DNA from: Trueperella pyogenes
Lineage (GTDB): Bacteria > Actinomycetota > Actinomycetes > Actinomycetales > Actinomycetaceae
Direction of reading: 5' to 3'
Length of the DNA: 64,000 bases
Assembly (NCBI RefSeq): GCF_001070855.1
Contig: NZ_JVLH01000009.1
Coordinates: 372,001 to 436,000 of the forward strand
Positions 25,967 to 34,423 of the stretch are shown here, in pieces. The position numbers and the translations under genes are program-made. The first letter of the stretch is position 1; the number at the start of each line of letters is the position of its first letter. The notes below the pieces were generated by a model. The model searched no databases. It was not told the origin of the DNA and saw only the letters and a list, made by a program, of their open reading frames with translations.

Positions 25967-27313
25967 ATGGGCGCAATTGAGGCAACGGACACCGACTACC
26001 AGAACTCTTGGGCATTTGAGACCAAGCAAATTCACGCGGGCTGGGACCGCGATCCCCAAACCGGTGCAACTTCCATCCCGATTCTTCAAACCACTTCATT
26101 TGCCTTTGACTCTGCGGAACGCGCTGCAGCTCGCTTCGCACTTCAAGAACTTGGCCCCATCTACACTCGCTTGGGCAACCCGACAAATGATTACGTCGAG
26201 GCCCGAATCGCAGCCCTCGAAGGTGGCGTTGGTGCGCTTCTGACTTCCTCTGGCCAATCTGCAATTACTCTTGCAATCCTGAACCTGGCATCTGCCGGAA
26301 ATAACATCGTTGCTTCGCCTTCGCTTTACGGCGGTTCAACTTCGCTGCTCAACAACACCCTGCGTCGCCTCGGAATCGATGCCCGCTTCGTGAGCGACCC
26401 CTACGATGTGGACGAATGGTTGTCTCTTGCCGATGAAAACACCGTTGCCTTCTACGGCGAAACCATCCCCAACCCCAAGGGCGACATCTTTGACATTGAG
26501 AAGATCGCACAGGCCGCACACTCCGTTGGTGTTCCGCTGATCGTCGACAACACTGTCGCCACCCCCTACCTGACCAGGCCAATCGAATGGGGCGCCGACA
26601 TTGTTGTTCACTCGGCCACGAAGTATCTGGGCGGCCACGGAACCGCAATTTCGGGTGCAATCGTCGATGCCGGTAACTTCGACTACACGAAGGACCCCAA
26701 GCGTTTCCCCGGTTTCAACGAACCCGAACCTTCTTACGCGGGCCTCGTCTTCGGACATGACTTGAGCGCCGAGAAGCTTGGAGCAAACCTCTCCTACATC
26801 ATTCGCGCACGTGCAATTGGCCTGCGAGATGTCGGCTGTGCTCCCTCGCCCTTCAACTCCTTCCTCATCGAGCAGGGCATCCAAACCCTGTCGCTGCGCG
26901 TTGAGCGCCACGTTGACAATGCGCTGAAGGTCGCGAAGTTCCTCGAGGCCCACCCGCAGGTCGAGTCCGTCAACTACGCGGGCCTCGAGTCCTCGCCCTA
27001 CTACGAGCTCCACCAGAAGTACAACCCGCGCGGTGCCGGCGGTCTGCTCTCCTTCGTCATCAAGGGTGGCCTCGAAGCCGGAACCTCATTTGCGACCTCG
27101 CTCAAGCTTCTCCCGACGGTTGCAAATATCGGCGATGCGAAGTCCCTGGTCATTCACCCCGCATCCACCACTCACTCTCAGCTCAATGAGGAACAGCTGC
27201 GCGCTGCGGGAATCGAACCCGGAACCGTTCGCCTGTCTATTGGTATTGAGAACGTCAACGACATCATTGCTGATTTGACCCAGGGCTTCGAGGCCGTGGC
27301 ACACTTGGCATAA
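25967..27313 (+). CDS. metY: O-acetylhomoserine sulfhydrylase (aminocarboxypropyltransferase)
   Basis: A PLP enzyme making homocysteine from O-acetylhomoserine and sulfide. It has 448 residues. The Cys/Met-metabolism PLP family signatures are complete: IYTRLGNPTNDYVEARIAALEGG near residue 65, SSGQSAITLAILNL, VDNTVATPYL, and the PLP-Lys in HSATKYLGGHGT near residue 215. The C-terminal HPASTTHSQL is typical. The start has TAGGAGAAG at the right distance. It is followed by metX 42 bases later, so the two form a direct-sulfhydrylation methionine operon. Confidence 0.95.
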   Translation: MGAIEATDTDYQNSWAFETKQIHAGWDRDPQTGATSIPILQTTSFAFDSAERAAARFALQELGPIYTRLGNPTNDYVEARIAALEGGVGALLTSSGQSAITLAILNLASAGNNIVASPSLYGGSTSLLNNTLRRLGIDARFVSDPYDVDEWLSLADENTVAFYGETIPNPKGDIFDIEKIAQAAHSVGVPLIVDNTVATPYLTRPIEWGADIVVHSATKYLGGHGTAISGAIVDAGNFDYTKDPKRFPGFNEPEPSYAGLVFGHDLSAEKLGANLSYIIRARAIGLRDVGCAPSPFNSFLIEQGIQTLSLRVERHVDNALKVAKFLEAHPQVESVNYAGLESSPYYELHQKYNPRGAGGLLSFVIKGGLEAGTSFATSLKLLPTVANIGDAKSLVIHPASTTHSQLNEEQLRAAGIEPGTVRLSIGIENVNDIIADLTQGFEAVAHLA

Positions 27314-27355
27314 GGCTGCTCGCGCAACGGTCGCTCGGACAGTAAGGAGATCACC

Positions 27356-28516
27356 ATGAATCGACGCACACTGGGGCCCATCCCCGTAAGCGGCGCATGG
27401 ACGCCCCAAGACCCCATCGCATTCCGTAAGTTTGCACAGTTGGGGCCGCTACGCCTCGAAAATGGCTCCTTCCTGCCCGAAGTGACCCTTGCCTACGAAA
27501 CCCTCGGGACACTCAACGAGGACCGCTCCAATGCAATCCTCGTTCTGCACGCACTGACTGGCGATGCACATATTTCCGGCCCCACGGCTCCCGGCCAGTC
27601 AACCGCCGGTTGGTGGGAAGAAGCCGTTGGACCGGGTAAACCATTGGATCCCGAGCGCTATTTCATTGTCGTCCCCAACGTCCTTGGTGGCTGCCAGGGG
27701 AGTACCGGTCCGTCCTCGGCCGCGCCTGACGGGCAGCCGTGGGGATCGCGATTCCCCATTATTTCCACCAGGGATCAGGTTCTTGCCGAGGCCAGACTGG
27801 CCGATTACCTCGGCATTCCGACGTGGAATGCGGTCGTGGGTGCCTCCCTGGGAGGGCACCGCGCTCTGGAGTGGGCCGTCACCTACCCGCTGCGCTGCGA
27901 GCGATTGATCGTTGTCGCCTCGGGAGCGTGCACGAATGCCGAGCGGGCTGCGTGGGCGCACACGCAGGTTCGTGCAGTTGAATTGGATCCAAACTGGAAT
28001 GGCGGCGACTACTACGACCAAGAGGAAGGGCCTCATGCTGGCCTGTCTCTTGCCCGTCAGATTGCGCACACGACCTATCGCTGTCCTCACGAGCTGGATG
28101 CGCGTTTTGGCCGCGCACCTCAAGATGGTGAGGATGTACTCAGCGGTGGGCGTCTGGCCGTCGAGTCCTACTTGGACTACCACGGTGCGAAGCTTGTTCG
28201 TCGATTTGATGCCGGGTCCTATGTATCCCTGTGCCGCACCATGCTCAGCTACGACATCGGTCGCGATCGTGGAGGAATTACCGAGGCCTTGCGGCAAATT
28301 ACCGCACAGAGCCTGATTGTTTCAGTAGATTCGGATCGCTTGTTCTTTGCAAAAGAGGGATTTGCGATCGCTGAAGGAATCACGGGCGCAAAGTTTGAAT
28401 GTATTTCCTCTCCTCATGGGCACGACGGCTTCCTGATCGAGTACGAACAGCTCAACCGGATGCTCTCAGAGTTCTTGGAAAACCAGTCATCTTTCATCGA
28501 TTCTGCGGCGCTGTAA
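27356..28516 (+). CDS. metX: Homoserine O-acetyltransferase
   Basis: Makes O-acetylhomoserine for MetY. The 386-residue protein is an alpha/beta hydrolase with nucleophile elbow VVGASLGGHRALEW; the usual GGSMGG is here GASLGG. Other MetX marks are LTGDAHISGP, GWWEEAVGPGKPLD, PNVLGGCQGSTGPSS and the catalytic His in SPHGHDGFL. Acetyl versus succinyl specificity is inferred from its metY partner. An AAGGAG six bases before ATG fixes the start. No terminator is obvious after it. Confidence 0.93.
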   Translation: MNRRTLGPIPVSGAWTPQDPIAFRKFAQLGPLRLENGSFLPEVTLAYETLGTLNEDRSNAILVLHALTGDAHISGPTAPGQSTAGWWEEAVGPGKPLDPERYFIVVPNVLGGCQGSTGPSSAAPDGQPWGSRFPIISTRDQVLAEARLADYLGIPTWNAVVGASLGGHRALEWAVTYPLRCERLIVVASGACTNAERAAWAHTQVRAVELDPNWNGGDYYDQEEGPHAGLSLARQIAHTTYRCPHELDARFGRAPQDGEDVLSGGRLAVESYLDYHGAKLVRRFDAGSYVSLCRTMLSYDIGRDRGGITEALRQITAQSLIVSVDSDRLFFAKEGFAIAEGITGAKFECISSPHGHDGFLIEYEQLNRMLSEFLENQSSFIDSAAL

Positions 28517-28567
28517 GGGTATTGAAGGATATAAATTTCTTTCTTATGTGAGGCCTGAGCTAGGCAC

Positions 28568-28596
28568 AGCTCATTCATAGAGTTGGCTGGCTCAAT
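28568..28596 (+). repeat. 29-nt direct repeat, copy A (shared upstream element)
   Basis: AGCTCATTCATAGA, five variable bases, CTGGCTCAAT. The same element with only the five central bases changed recurs at 31292-31320. It ends 31 bases before the start of the beta-helix lipoprotein gene. GCTCA occurs twice within it, about two helical turns apart. It is a strong candidate for a shared promoter or activator site. Confidence 0.8.
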
Positions 28597-28627
28597 TGGA
28601 TCATCACGATCCACGAAAGGACCTCAC

Positions 28628-30475
28628 ATGAAAACGCCAGCATCGACTCTTGTACGGTTATCCGCCGTAGCCGCGGTCGGCGCGCTCGCACTGAGCGCTT
28701 GCTCATCGACTTCCGGCACCGCTTCTTCGGCCTCGTCGGCCGTCACTGCGAAGGCCGCCTCAAGCTCATCGGTTTCCGCGGAATCCGGAACTGTTATTGC
28801 TCCCCCGAGTGCTGCCGAGGCCTTGGCTGCCAACGCGAAAGCCTCTCACGTTGAGGACAGCGAATGGGATGCTTCTTCGGCTCAGACCATTACTTTGAAT
28901 GGCAGTAGCGCGAGAACCTCAGCATCCGGAGTGAAGGTCGATGGCTCCACGGTGACGATCACCGAGGCTGGCGTCTACAAGCTCTCGGGCACCTTGAATG
29001 GACAGGTCAAGGTTGAGGCCGCGAAAGATGCACGCGTTGTGTTGATCCTTGATGGAGCGACAATCACGAACTCTTCCGGGAGCGCGATCAATGTGGTTTC
29101 CGCTGATGATGTTGTCCTGTCATTGATTGGTTCAAACACCGTCACTGACGGCACTCCTTCGGATACAAATGCTGAAGATAACGCGGCGATCTATTCCGAT
29201 GCCGACCTCACCATTACGGGTAGCGGTTCACTGACAGTTAATGCCAACTACAACGACGGCATTACCAGCAAGGATGACCTCTACATTCTGTCGGGTAACA
29301 TCACGGTCACGTCGAAGGACGATGCGCTACGTGGCAAGGACTCGCTGACCGTTGCCGGCGGAACTATCAAGGTCACTTCAGGAGGGGACGGCCTGAAGTC
29401 TGACCAAGATAGCGATACCACCAAGGGCTACGTCAATATCACCGGCGGCACCATCGAAATCACCTCAACGGGTGACGGCATCCAGGGTGAAACTGACGTC
29501 ATCATCACCGGTGGCGATACGACAATCATTGCCGGTGGAGGCGCTTCATCTGGGAAGGACTCCAACAATTCCACCAAGGGAATTAAGGCCGGTGTCTTCC
29601 TGATTGAAGACGGTGGCGAGGTCACGATCGACTCCGGTGACGATGGTTTGCACTCCGATGGTGCAATCCGACTAACTTCGGGAACGATCGTTGCTTCGAC
29701 AGCTGATGATGGTATCCATGCTGAAGGTGCGGCTGTTCTTGACGGCGCGAAGGTTACGGTTGAACAGTCCAATGAAGCCCTTGAGGGCGGATTGATCACC
29801 ATCTCCAATGGTGAGGTCAATCTGACCTCCAGTGATGACGGTATCAACGGCTCCGGTTCGACCACCGTTGCGGCAGTTGAAGCGGCGAAGACCGCGACCA
29901 AGACGACCACGACCAACAACGGACCCGGTGGTGGTGGCTCCATGCAGGACACCGGTGAAAAGATCCTGATCTCGGGCGGCACCATCACGGTGAACGCCGG
30001 CGGTGACGGCATCGACTCCAATGGCTCGGTGGAGATCTCCGGCGGTAACACGATCGTCTACGGCCCCACGGATGGTGGGAACGGCGCACTGGATTCGAAC
30101 GGTGAATTCTTGGTCAGTGGTGGAACGCTTCTTGCCATTGGTTCTTCCGGAATGGCCGAATCGCCTTCGACCAACTCTTCACAGGGATGGCTACAGGCTT
30201 CGGCTTCCGGTAACGCGAACTCGACCGTGACCATTAAGGATTCCAGTGGAAAGGTCTTGGCCAACATTAAGGCCGCAAAGACCTTCCAGAACGTGGTCTT
30301 CTCCTCTGCGGATGTGTCGAATGGCCAGAGCTACACGGTGAGTGTGGATTCGAATTCGACCTCTGTCACTGCTGGTCAGTCGACCGGCGGCCAGGGCGGT
30401 CCCGGTGGGGGAGCGCCCGGTGGTCAGGGAGGTGCTCCTGGCGGACAAGGCGGAAACCGTCAGGGCGGCCGCTGA
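28628..30475 (+). CDS. Beta-helix carbohydrate-binding lipoprotein (Cthe_2159-like)
   Basis: A surface lipoprotein of 615 residues. The signal peptide ends in the lipobox LSAC (Cys25), followed by a Ser/Ala-rich linker. From about residue 85 to 480 are repeating strands such as VTITEAGVYKLSGTLNG, LTITGSGSLTVNANYNDGITSKDDLYI and GGTIEITSTGDGIQGE with frequent DDGI/GDGL turns, the pattern of the Cthe_2159 parallel beta-helix family, which binds acidic polysaccharide and calcium. The C-terminal 35 residues are a Gly/Gln-rich tail. ATG 28628 follows GAAAGG. In other actinobacteria this family neighbours DUF4956 and VTC genes, as it does here. Confidence 0.85.
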   Translation: MKTPASTLVRLSAVAAVGALALSACSSTSGTASSASSAVTAKAASSSSVSAESGTVIAPPSAAEALAANAKASHVEDSEWDASSAQTITLNGSSARTSASGVKVDGSTVTITEAGVYKLSGTLNGQVKVEAAKDARVVLILDGATITNSSGSAINVVSADDVVLSLIGSNTVTDGTPSDTNAEDNAAIYSDADLTITGSGSLTVNANYNDGITSKDDLYILSGNITVTSKDDALRGKDSLTVAGGTIKVTSGGDGLKSDQDSDTTKGYVNITGGTIEITSTGDGIQGETDVIITGGDTTIIAGGGASSGKDSNNSTKGIKAGVFLIEDGGEVTIDSGDDGLHSDGAIRLTSGTIVASTADDGIHAEGAAVLDGAKVTVEQSNEALEGGLITISNGEVNLTSSDDGINGSGSTTVAAVEAAKTATKTTTTNNGPGGGGSMQDTGEKILISGGTITVNAGGDGIDSNGSVEISGGNTIVYGPTDGGNGALDSNGEFLVSGGTLLAIGSSGMAESPSTNSSQGWLQASASGNANSTVTIKDSSGKVLANIKAAKTFQNVVFSSADVSNGQSYTVSVDSNSTSVTAGQSTGGQGGPGGGAPGGQGGAPGGQGGNRQGGR

Positions 30476-30480
30476 GTGAA

Positions 30481-30526
30481 GTAGTGGGGGATGCAACTAC
30501 GGTTGCATCCCCCACTACGTGATTTT
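30481..30526 (+). terminator. Strong terminator hairpin after the beta-helix gene
   Basis: A perfect 17-bp stem (30481-30497 with 30502-30518; arm begins GTAGTGGGGG) with loop TACG, followed by GTGATTTTC. It separates the gene from the converging minus-strand membrane protein gene. Confidence 0.85.
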
Positions 30527-30572
30527 CAGGTAGCCGTCGCCAAAAGCTCACTGACGGGCGTGGAGTTCTGTG

Positions 30573-31247
30573 TCAGGACTGTCCAGTTGATCCGAGGCAT
30601 GCCCCTCCTCGCTCAGCATCTTTCTCGATGCTCGCTAGCCGGCGCGCATACAGGCTCTCGATGACGACCATGATCCATGTCGAGAAAAGGACAGGCTGGA
30701 GAATCAAGTTAATGTTCTCAGGCGAAAGCACGATTTTGAACATATAACTGGCTTCGTTCTGACTCCATATTGAGGTTACGAGATCGCGAAGGCCGTTGAA
30801 GAAGAACTGGTAGGCGGCAAGGAAGATGGTTGTCCACTGAATGATGTACTCAGCGATCTGATAGGTCTTGCTACTGACGGTCAAAAAGGTGAAGTGCTTT
30901 GAAAGAAAACGGTGAATGTATATCTGAATGAGCGCAGCAGCCATCATCAGTGTCAAGGTCATGAGCAAGAAAGTCCCTGCACGGAACTTTCCAAGACCGG
31001 TAGAGAAAGTCGAGGCCGTATCGTCAAGGAGATTCTCACTTCCCCACAGCGATGAGGGGAGAAGCAAGATGAGGCTCCCAAATAGAGAGACCAGTATCAG
31101 CATGAGAATCGCATTAACAATTGCGCTCCCCGTCAGGTAGCCGATCGCCCGAACGAAGATCAAGCATTGGGAGTTGCGTCCATAGATCGCAAAACCAAGA
31201 CCAATCAAGAGGCAAACGGTTGTCGCCAAGAAGAAAAAAGGAAGCAT
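30573..31247 (-). CDS. Unknown membrane protein inside the polyphosphate-type cluster
   Basis: A 224-residue protein with about five hydrophobic segments: FFFLATTVCLLIGLGFAIYG, AIVNAILMLILVSLFGSLILLL, GTFLLMTLTLMMAAALIQIYIH, a segment near IIQWTTIFLAAYQFFF, and LILQPVLFSTWIMVVIESLYA. I do not recognise the family. The codon use is less GC-rich than its neighbours, which hints at later acquisition. ATG 31247 follows GGAAAG by seven bases; a TTG at 31262 is also in frame. It lies antisense between the beta-helix gene and DUF4956, and its upstream region contains copy B of the 29-nt element. Confidence 0.7.
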   Translation of the reverse strand: MLPFFFLATTVCLLIGLGFAIYGRNSQCLIFVRAIGYLTGSAIVNAILMLILVSLFGSLILLLPSSLWGSENLLDDTASTFSTGLGKFRAGTFLLMTLTLMMAAALIQIYIHRFLSKHFTFLTVSSKTYQIAEYIIQWTTIFLAAYQFFFNGLRDLVTSIWSQNEASYMFKIVLSPENINLILQPVLFSTWIMVVIESLYARRLASIEKDAERGGACLGSTGQS

Positions 31248-31291
31248 CCGGTCTCTTTCCAATACGCATTGCTAGAACAAGTCTCCCACAT

Positions 31292-31320
31292 AGCTCATTC
31301 ATAGACTCCACTGGCTCAAT
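31292..31320 (+). repeat. 29-nt direct repeat, copy B (shared upstream element)
   Basis: Same as copy A at 28568-28596 in 24 of 29 positions; the five differences are contiguous in the centre. It ends 38 bases before the DUF4956 start and lies in the divergent gap with the minus-strand membrane protein. Downstream, CACGAAA also recurs at both loci. Confidence 0.8.
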
Positions 31321-31358
31321 AGTTACGTCACGCACGAAACAACCTTGAGGAGCATCAA

Positions 31359-31919
31359 ATGACTGCACTCACCACAGCCATGGTTCTGCCGATCGTCATC
31401 GACCTTCTCGCAATGTTGATCCTGGTTGGAGCCCTCTACTACCCCCGCCACCGACGCGCTGATCTTGTCGTCGCATTCTTTGTTGTGAACATCGGCGTCC
31501 TTGCGGTCGCAAGCGTCATGGCAAACTCAACGATCTCCGCAGGCCTAGGACTTGGCCTCTTCGGTGTCTTGTCGATCATTCGACTTCGTTCCGACGAAAT
31601 CAGCCAGCGAGAAATCGCCTACTACTTTGCTTCCCTCGCCATTGGCCTGCTCCTTGGTATGAGCACAGCGATCTACTCCTACGCAATGGTCGCATTGGTG
31701 CTTGCAACTTTGGCCGTTGGTGATTCAACTCTGATCCTTGGACGCTCCGGCTCGCAGCAAGTCCAATTCGACCGCGCAATCGCAGACGAGAAGGAACTTC
31801 GCCAAGCACTTGAAGCCCGCATGGGTGTCAAGGTGACCGGAGTCAAGGTCATCAAACTCGACATGGTCAACGATCTCACCTTGGTTGACGTTCGCTACCG
31901 GGTCCCGGCCAAGCGCTGA
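31359..31919 (+). CDS. DUF4956 domain membrane protein
   Basis: A 186-residue protein with about four helices and a soluble C-terminal domain of about 60 residues. The conserved DUF4956 core is FGVLSIIRLRSDEISQREIAYYFASLAIGLLLG, and the C-terminal part VTGVKVIKLDMVNDLTLVDVRYRVP is a small alpha-beta domain. DUF4956 genes are nearly always next to VTC-domain polyphosphate polymerase genes, as here, so it is probably a partner in polyphosphate synthesis or transfer across the membrane. The SD is GAGGAG before ATG. Confidence 0.9.
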   Translation: MTALTTAMVLPIVIDLLAMLILVGALYYPRHRRADLVVAFFVVNIGVLAVASVMANSTISAGLGLGLFGVLSIIRLRSDEISQREIAYYFASLAIGLLLGMSTAIYSYAMVALVLATLAVGDSTLILGRSGSQQVQFDRAIADEKELRQALEARMGVKVTGVKVIKLDMVNDLTLVDVRYRVPAKR

Positions 31920-31973
31920 ACTTACGCAAATCGCCAGACCGGCCTCGACCTCGTGAAAGAACTGGAGGACACC

Positions 31974-32777
31974 ATGACGCACGAACTACACAATCTGACG
32001 AACCTCGAACAAATCAGCCTCGATGACATGAACGCACGCGCCGCGATGCTCACGCGAGTCGACCGCAAGTACGTCGTGCCCACGGATTGCTTGGATGAGT
32101 TGCTCGCGCTCATGAACCCCGCAACACAGATCCTTGAAATCGGGGGGAAGATTGAGCAGCGATATGCCTCGTGCTACTTCGATACTCCCGAGCTGCACTC
32201 CTTCATGGACACCGCGCACAAGCGCCGCCGCCGCTACAAGGTTCGTACGCGCTCTTACCTTGATTCGGAGCTGGCCTTCCTTGAAGTTAAGACCCGAGGC
32301 CCGCGCGGGCACACCGTCAAGAAGCGCTTGGCCTACGACTTCGCTCAGGCAGCGCGGATGGAACTGAGTCGCGAGGGCAGGTTTTGGGTGGCCGAAAGGC
32401 TCGAGGCCGCTCAGTGCTTTGACGGCGTTGGTCGGGTTGATTCCCTGGTCTCCGTACTCTCTGGAACCTACACGCGTTCGACGCTTCTCATGGCAGACGG
32501 TCAGGGGCGCGCGACGATTGACACCGATCTGAACTGGGACTCGTGGGGACGTGAGCTTCAGGCTCCCCACATTGCGATTATCGAAACGAAGTCTGGTGCC
32601 GCTCCTTCTGAGCTAGACCGACTGCTGTGGGCAAACAGGATCCGTCCCTCGCGTATCTCGAAGTATGCGACTGCGATGGCTCTGCTGACTCCGGACTTGC
32701 AGACAAATCGGTGGACTCGGGTCATCGATCGTTTCTTCACGATGAGGCCGACGCTTCAGCAGGCACTTGCTGCATGA
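31974..32777 (+). CDS. VTC-domain (polyphosphate polymerase) protein
   Basis: A 267-residue single-domain protein of the VTC/CYTH-like tunnel fold, expected to polymerise phosphate from ATP. The basic tunnel residues are visible: LTRVDRKYVV, ASCYFDTPEL, HKRRRRYKVRTRSY, FLEVKTRGPRGHTVKKRL, ATIDTDLNWDSW and IIETKSG, supplying Arg, Lys and metal-binding Glu. ATG 31974 has GGAGG six bases upstream; a GTG at 31953 is in frame but less suitable. It is 54 bases after DUF4956 and is the last gene of that operon. Confidence 0.9.
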   Translation: MTHELHNLTNLEQISLDDMNARAAMLTRVDRKYVVPTDCLDELLALMNPATQILEIGGKIEQRYASCYFDTPELHSFMDTAHKRRRRYKVRTRSYLDSELAFLEVKTRGPRGHTVKKRLAYDFAQAARMELSREGRFWVAERLEAAQCFDGVGRVDSLVSVLSGTYTRSTLLMADGQGRATIDTDLNWDSWGRELQAPHIAIIETKSGAAPSELDRLLWANRIRPSRISKYATAMALLTPDLQTNRWTRVIDRFFTMRPTLQQALAA

Positions 32778-32856
32778 GCAGATCACGGGGTTGATCCCGT
32801 AACAAGCTGTCCCGCGAAGTGTGCGTGATGACCCAGAGGTGCTGCGCGGGACTAGG

Positions 32857-32893
32857 CTGGGGGGTGTGGAGATTCCACATCCCCCAGTTCTAA
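32857..32893 (+). terminator. Hairpin between the VTC gene and the RidA gene
   Basis: Bases 32857-32870 pair with 32874-32887 over 14 positions (arm CTGGGGGGTGTGGA, one G-U) with loop GAT, followed by TTCTAATG. It probably ends the VTC operon. Confidence 0.6.
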
Positions 32894-32911
32894 TGAGATC
32901 GTGAGGAAAAA

Positions 32912-33376
32912 ATGACACTGCCTTCAGAGAAACTTGCTGAGCTCGGCCTTGAACTGCCTGAGGTCGCTAAGCCTGTTGCCGCCTATGTCCCTGCCATTGA
33001 GGATCGCGGTGTTGTGCGCACCTCCGGCCAGCTTCCCCTGGAAAATGGCGAGCTAGCCTGCATTGGTGCGGTCGGTGAAGATGGTGCGGATCCCGAAGAC
33101 GCTTACGAGGCCGCACGCATTTGTGCGTTGAACGCGATGGCGGCTGCAGCTGCAGTTGCGGGCGGTGTGGATCGTTTGGCTTCGGTAGTTAAGGTGACTG
33201 CCTTTGTTGCGTCCTTGCCGAACTTCTACGGACAAGCTGCTGTGGTTAATGGAGCATCTGAACTGCTGGGCGAGGTTTTCGGCTCGCAGCACGCGCGTTC
33301 AGCTGTGGGTGTTGCAGCCTTGCCGCTGAATGCCTCGGTTGAGGTCGAAGTGGAGTTCGCACTCCGATCCAAGTGA
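32912..33376 (+). CDS. RidA-family (YjgF/YER057c/UK114) protein, YjgH-like branch
   Basis: A 154-residue protein of the RidA superfamily, whose best-known members hydrolyse reactive enamine/imine intermediates. Family landmarks are RTSGQLPLENGELACIGAVG, ALNAMAAAAAVAGGVDRLASVVKVTAFVAS and a C-terminal SAVGVAALPLNASVEVEVEF. The Arg that holds substrate carboxylate in RidA proper (in R-x-x-x-x-V near the end) seems absent, as in the longer YjgH-like branch, so its activity may differ. GAGG precedes the ATG by five bases. Confidence 0.85.
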   Translation: MTLPSEKLAELGLELPEVAKPVAAYVPAIEDRGVVRTSGQLPLENGELACIGAVGEDGADPEDAYEAARICALNAMAAAAAVAGGVDRLASVVKVTAFVASLPNFYGQAAVVNGASELLGEVFGSQHARSAVGVAALPLNASVEVEVEFALRSK

Positions 33377-33491
33377 ATGGGATCGCTCAGCGATCTATTT
33401 AGCAAGGATTTAAACTGAAATAAAGGTTTGCGTGCGGGCGTTCCTGTGAATACCCGCTGGTTAATAGCTTTATTCCAAGGAAGAGGACGAA

Positions 33492-34076
33492 ATGGCAGAG
33501 ACTTTGCCCGAGGCAGCAGCGCCGGGAACTGGACAGCAATTCAAGCTGGTTGACGTATCGACCACCCCCTCTGAGGGCGGTTGCGGTTGCGGTTGTGGCG
33601 GCCACGGAAAGAAGGAACAGGCTGCTCCTGCAGCATCTGCACCCGAGTCGCACGGAGGCTGTGGCTGCGGTGGGCACGGACATAAGGCCGAGGCTGCCCC
33701 CGCCCGTGAATCACACGGCGGTTGTGGTTGTGGCGGACATGGACACGGTGCTCAGGAAGCTCCAAAGGCTGAGGCAGCTGCTCACGGGGGCTGCGGTTGC
33801 GGTGATCACGGCCAGGGAACAGCGCACGTTGTATCGCAGGATCCCGCCGTTCGTGAGGACGAGCTTGTTATTCATTCCCTGCCTAAGGTTGTTCGCCATG
33901 CTCTGCTCTTTGCTGCGATGGATAACCTGCCGCTTGGTGCATCGCTGATTGTTGTGGCACCGCATCAGCCTGTCCCGCTGTTCAACTACCTGCAGGAAAG
34001 TGAATCGCACTACCGCGTTGAGACCATCGAGACCGGTCCGGTCGACTGGCGCTACCGCGTGACACGTCTGTCCTGA
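33492..34076 (+). CDS. DUF2249 protein with Cys/His-rich metal-binding repeats
   Basis: A 194-residue protein in two parts. The N-terminal half carries four copies of a GGCGCG-x-HG motif at about residues 29-39, 54-64, 75-85 and 98-107, each with two or three Cys and one to three His, separated by Ala/Glu/Pro linkers. The C-terminal part (about 115-194) is a DUF2249 domain (TusA/SirA-like small fold) with LPKVVRHALLFAAMDNLPLGASLIVVAPHQPVPLFNYLQ. The repeats look like a metal-binding tail. The role is unknown; related DUF2249 genes are linked to metal or redox functions. AAGGAAGAGG precedes the start. Confidence 0.85.
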   Translation: MAETLPEAAAPGTGQQFKLVDVSTTPSEGGCGCGCGGHGKKEQAAPAASAPESHGGCGCGGHGHKAEAAPARESHGGCGCGGHGHGAQEAPKAEAAAHGGCGCGDHGQGTAHVVSQDPAVREDELVIHSLPKVVRHALLFAAMDNLPLGASLIVVAPHQPVPLFNYLQESESHYRVETIETGPVDWRYRVTRLS

Positions 34077-34090
34077 TCATCGGACGCTTT

Positions 34091-34127
34091 ATGCCCGCGA
34101 GCCCCGCGCTCGCGGGCATTTTAGTTT
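34091..34127 (+). terminator. Rho-independent terminator after the DUF2249 gene
   Basis: A 12-bp stem ATGCCCGCGAGC/GCTCGCGGGCAT (34091-34102 with 34108-34119), loop CCCGC, then TTTAGTTT. Confidence 0.92.
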
Positions 34128-34130
34128 CAA

Positions 34131-34178
34131 TACAAAAGCCCGAGATATCAACGAGGTTTTCGCTGATATCTCGGGCTT
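34131..34178 (-). terminator. Rho-independent terminator of tRNA-Thr
   Basis: On the minus strand a 15-bp stem (34178-34164 with 34150-34136; arm AAGCCCGAGATATCA) is followed by TTTTGTATT. It lies just after the tRNA 3' end and back to back with the plus-strand terminator at 34091. Confidence 0.9.
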
Positions 34179-34183
34179 GTCTG

Positions 34184-34256
34184 AGCCGCCTGTGGGAATC
34201 GAACCCACGACCTATTCATTACGAGTGAATCGCTCTGCCGACTGAGCTAAGGCGGC
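34184..34256 (-). tRNA. tRNA-Thr (anticodon CGT)
   Basis: On the minus strand the acceptor stem is GCCGCCT/AGGCGGC, the D-arm has TAGCTCAGTCGGCAGAGC, the anticodon arm ATTCA-CTCGTAA-TGAAT carries CGT, and the T-arm is GTGGGTTCGATTCCCAC. CCA is not encoded. It decodes ACG. Confidence 0.97.
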
Positions 34257-34423
34257 CGGGCTTATCTGCACTTCACTACTGAGGTGGAGAAAAGCTACCT
34301 GAAGTACTTTAGCGGTTACCACTTGTGAGAAGCAAACGTTTCGTGACAGAGGTGATGTGGGATTGCCCGCACAGCAATGTGCGATACAAGAGTCAGATCG
34401 CTCGGCGAATGTTAGGCTGAATT

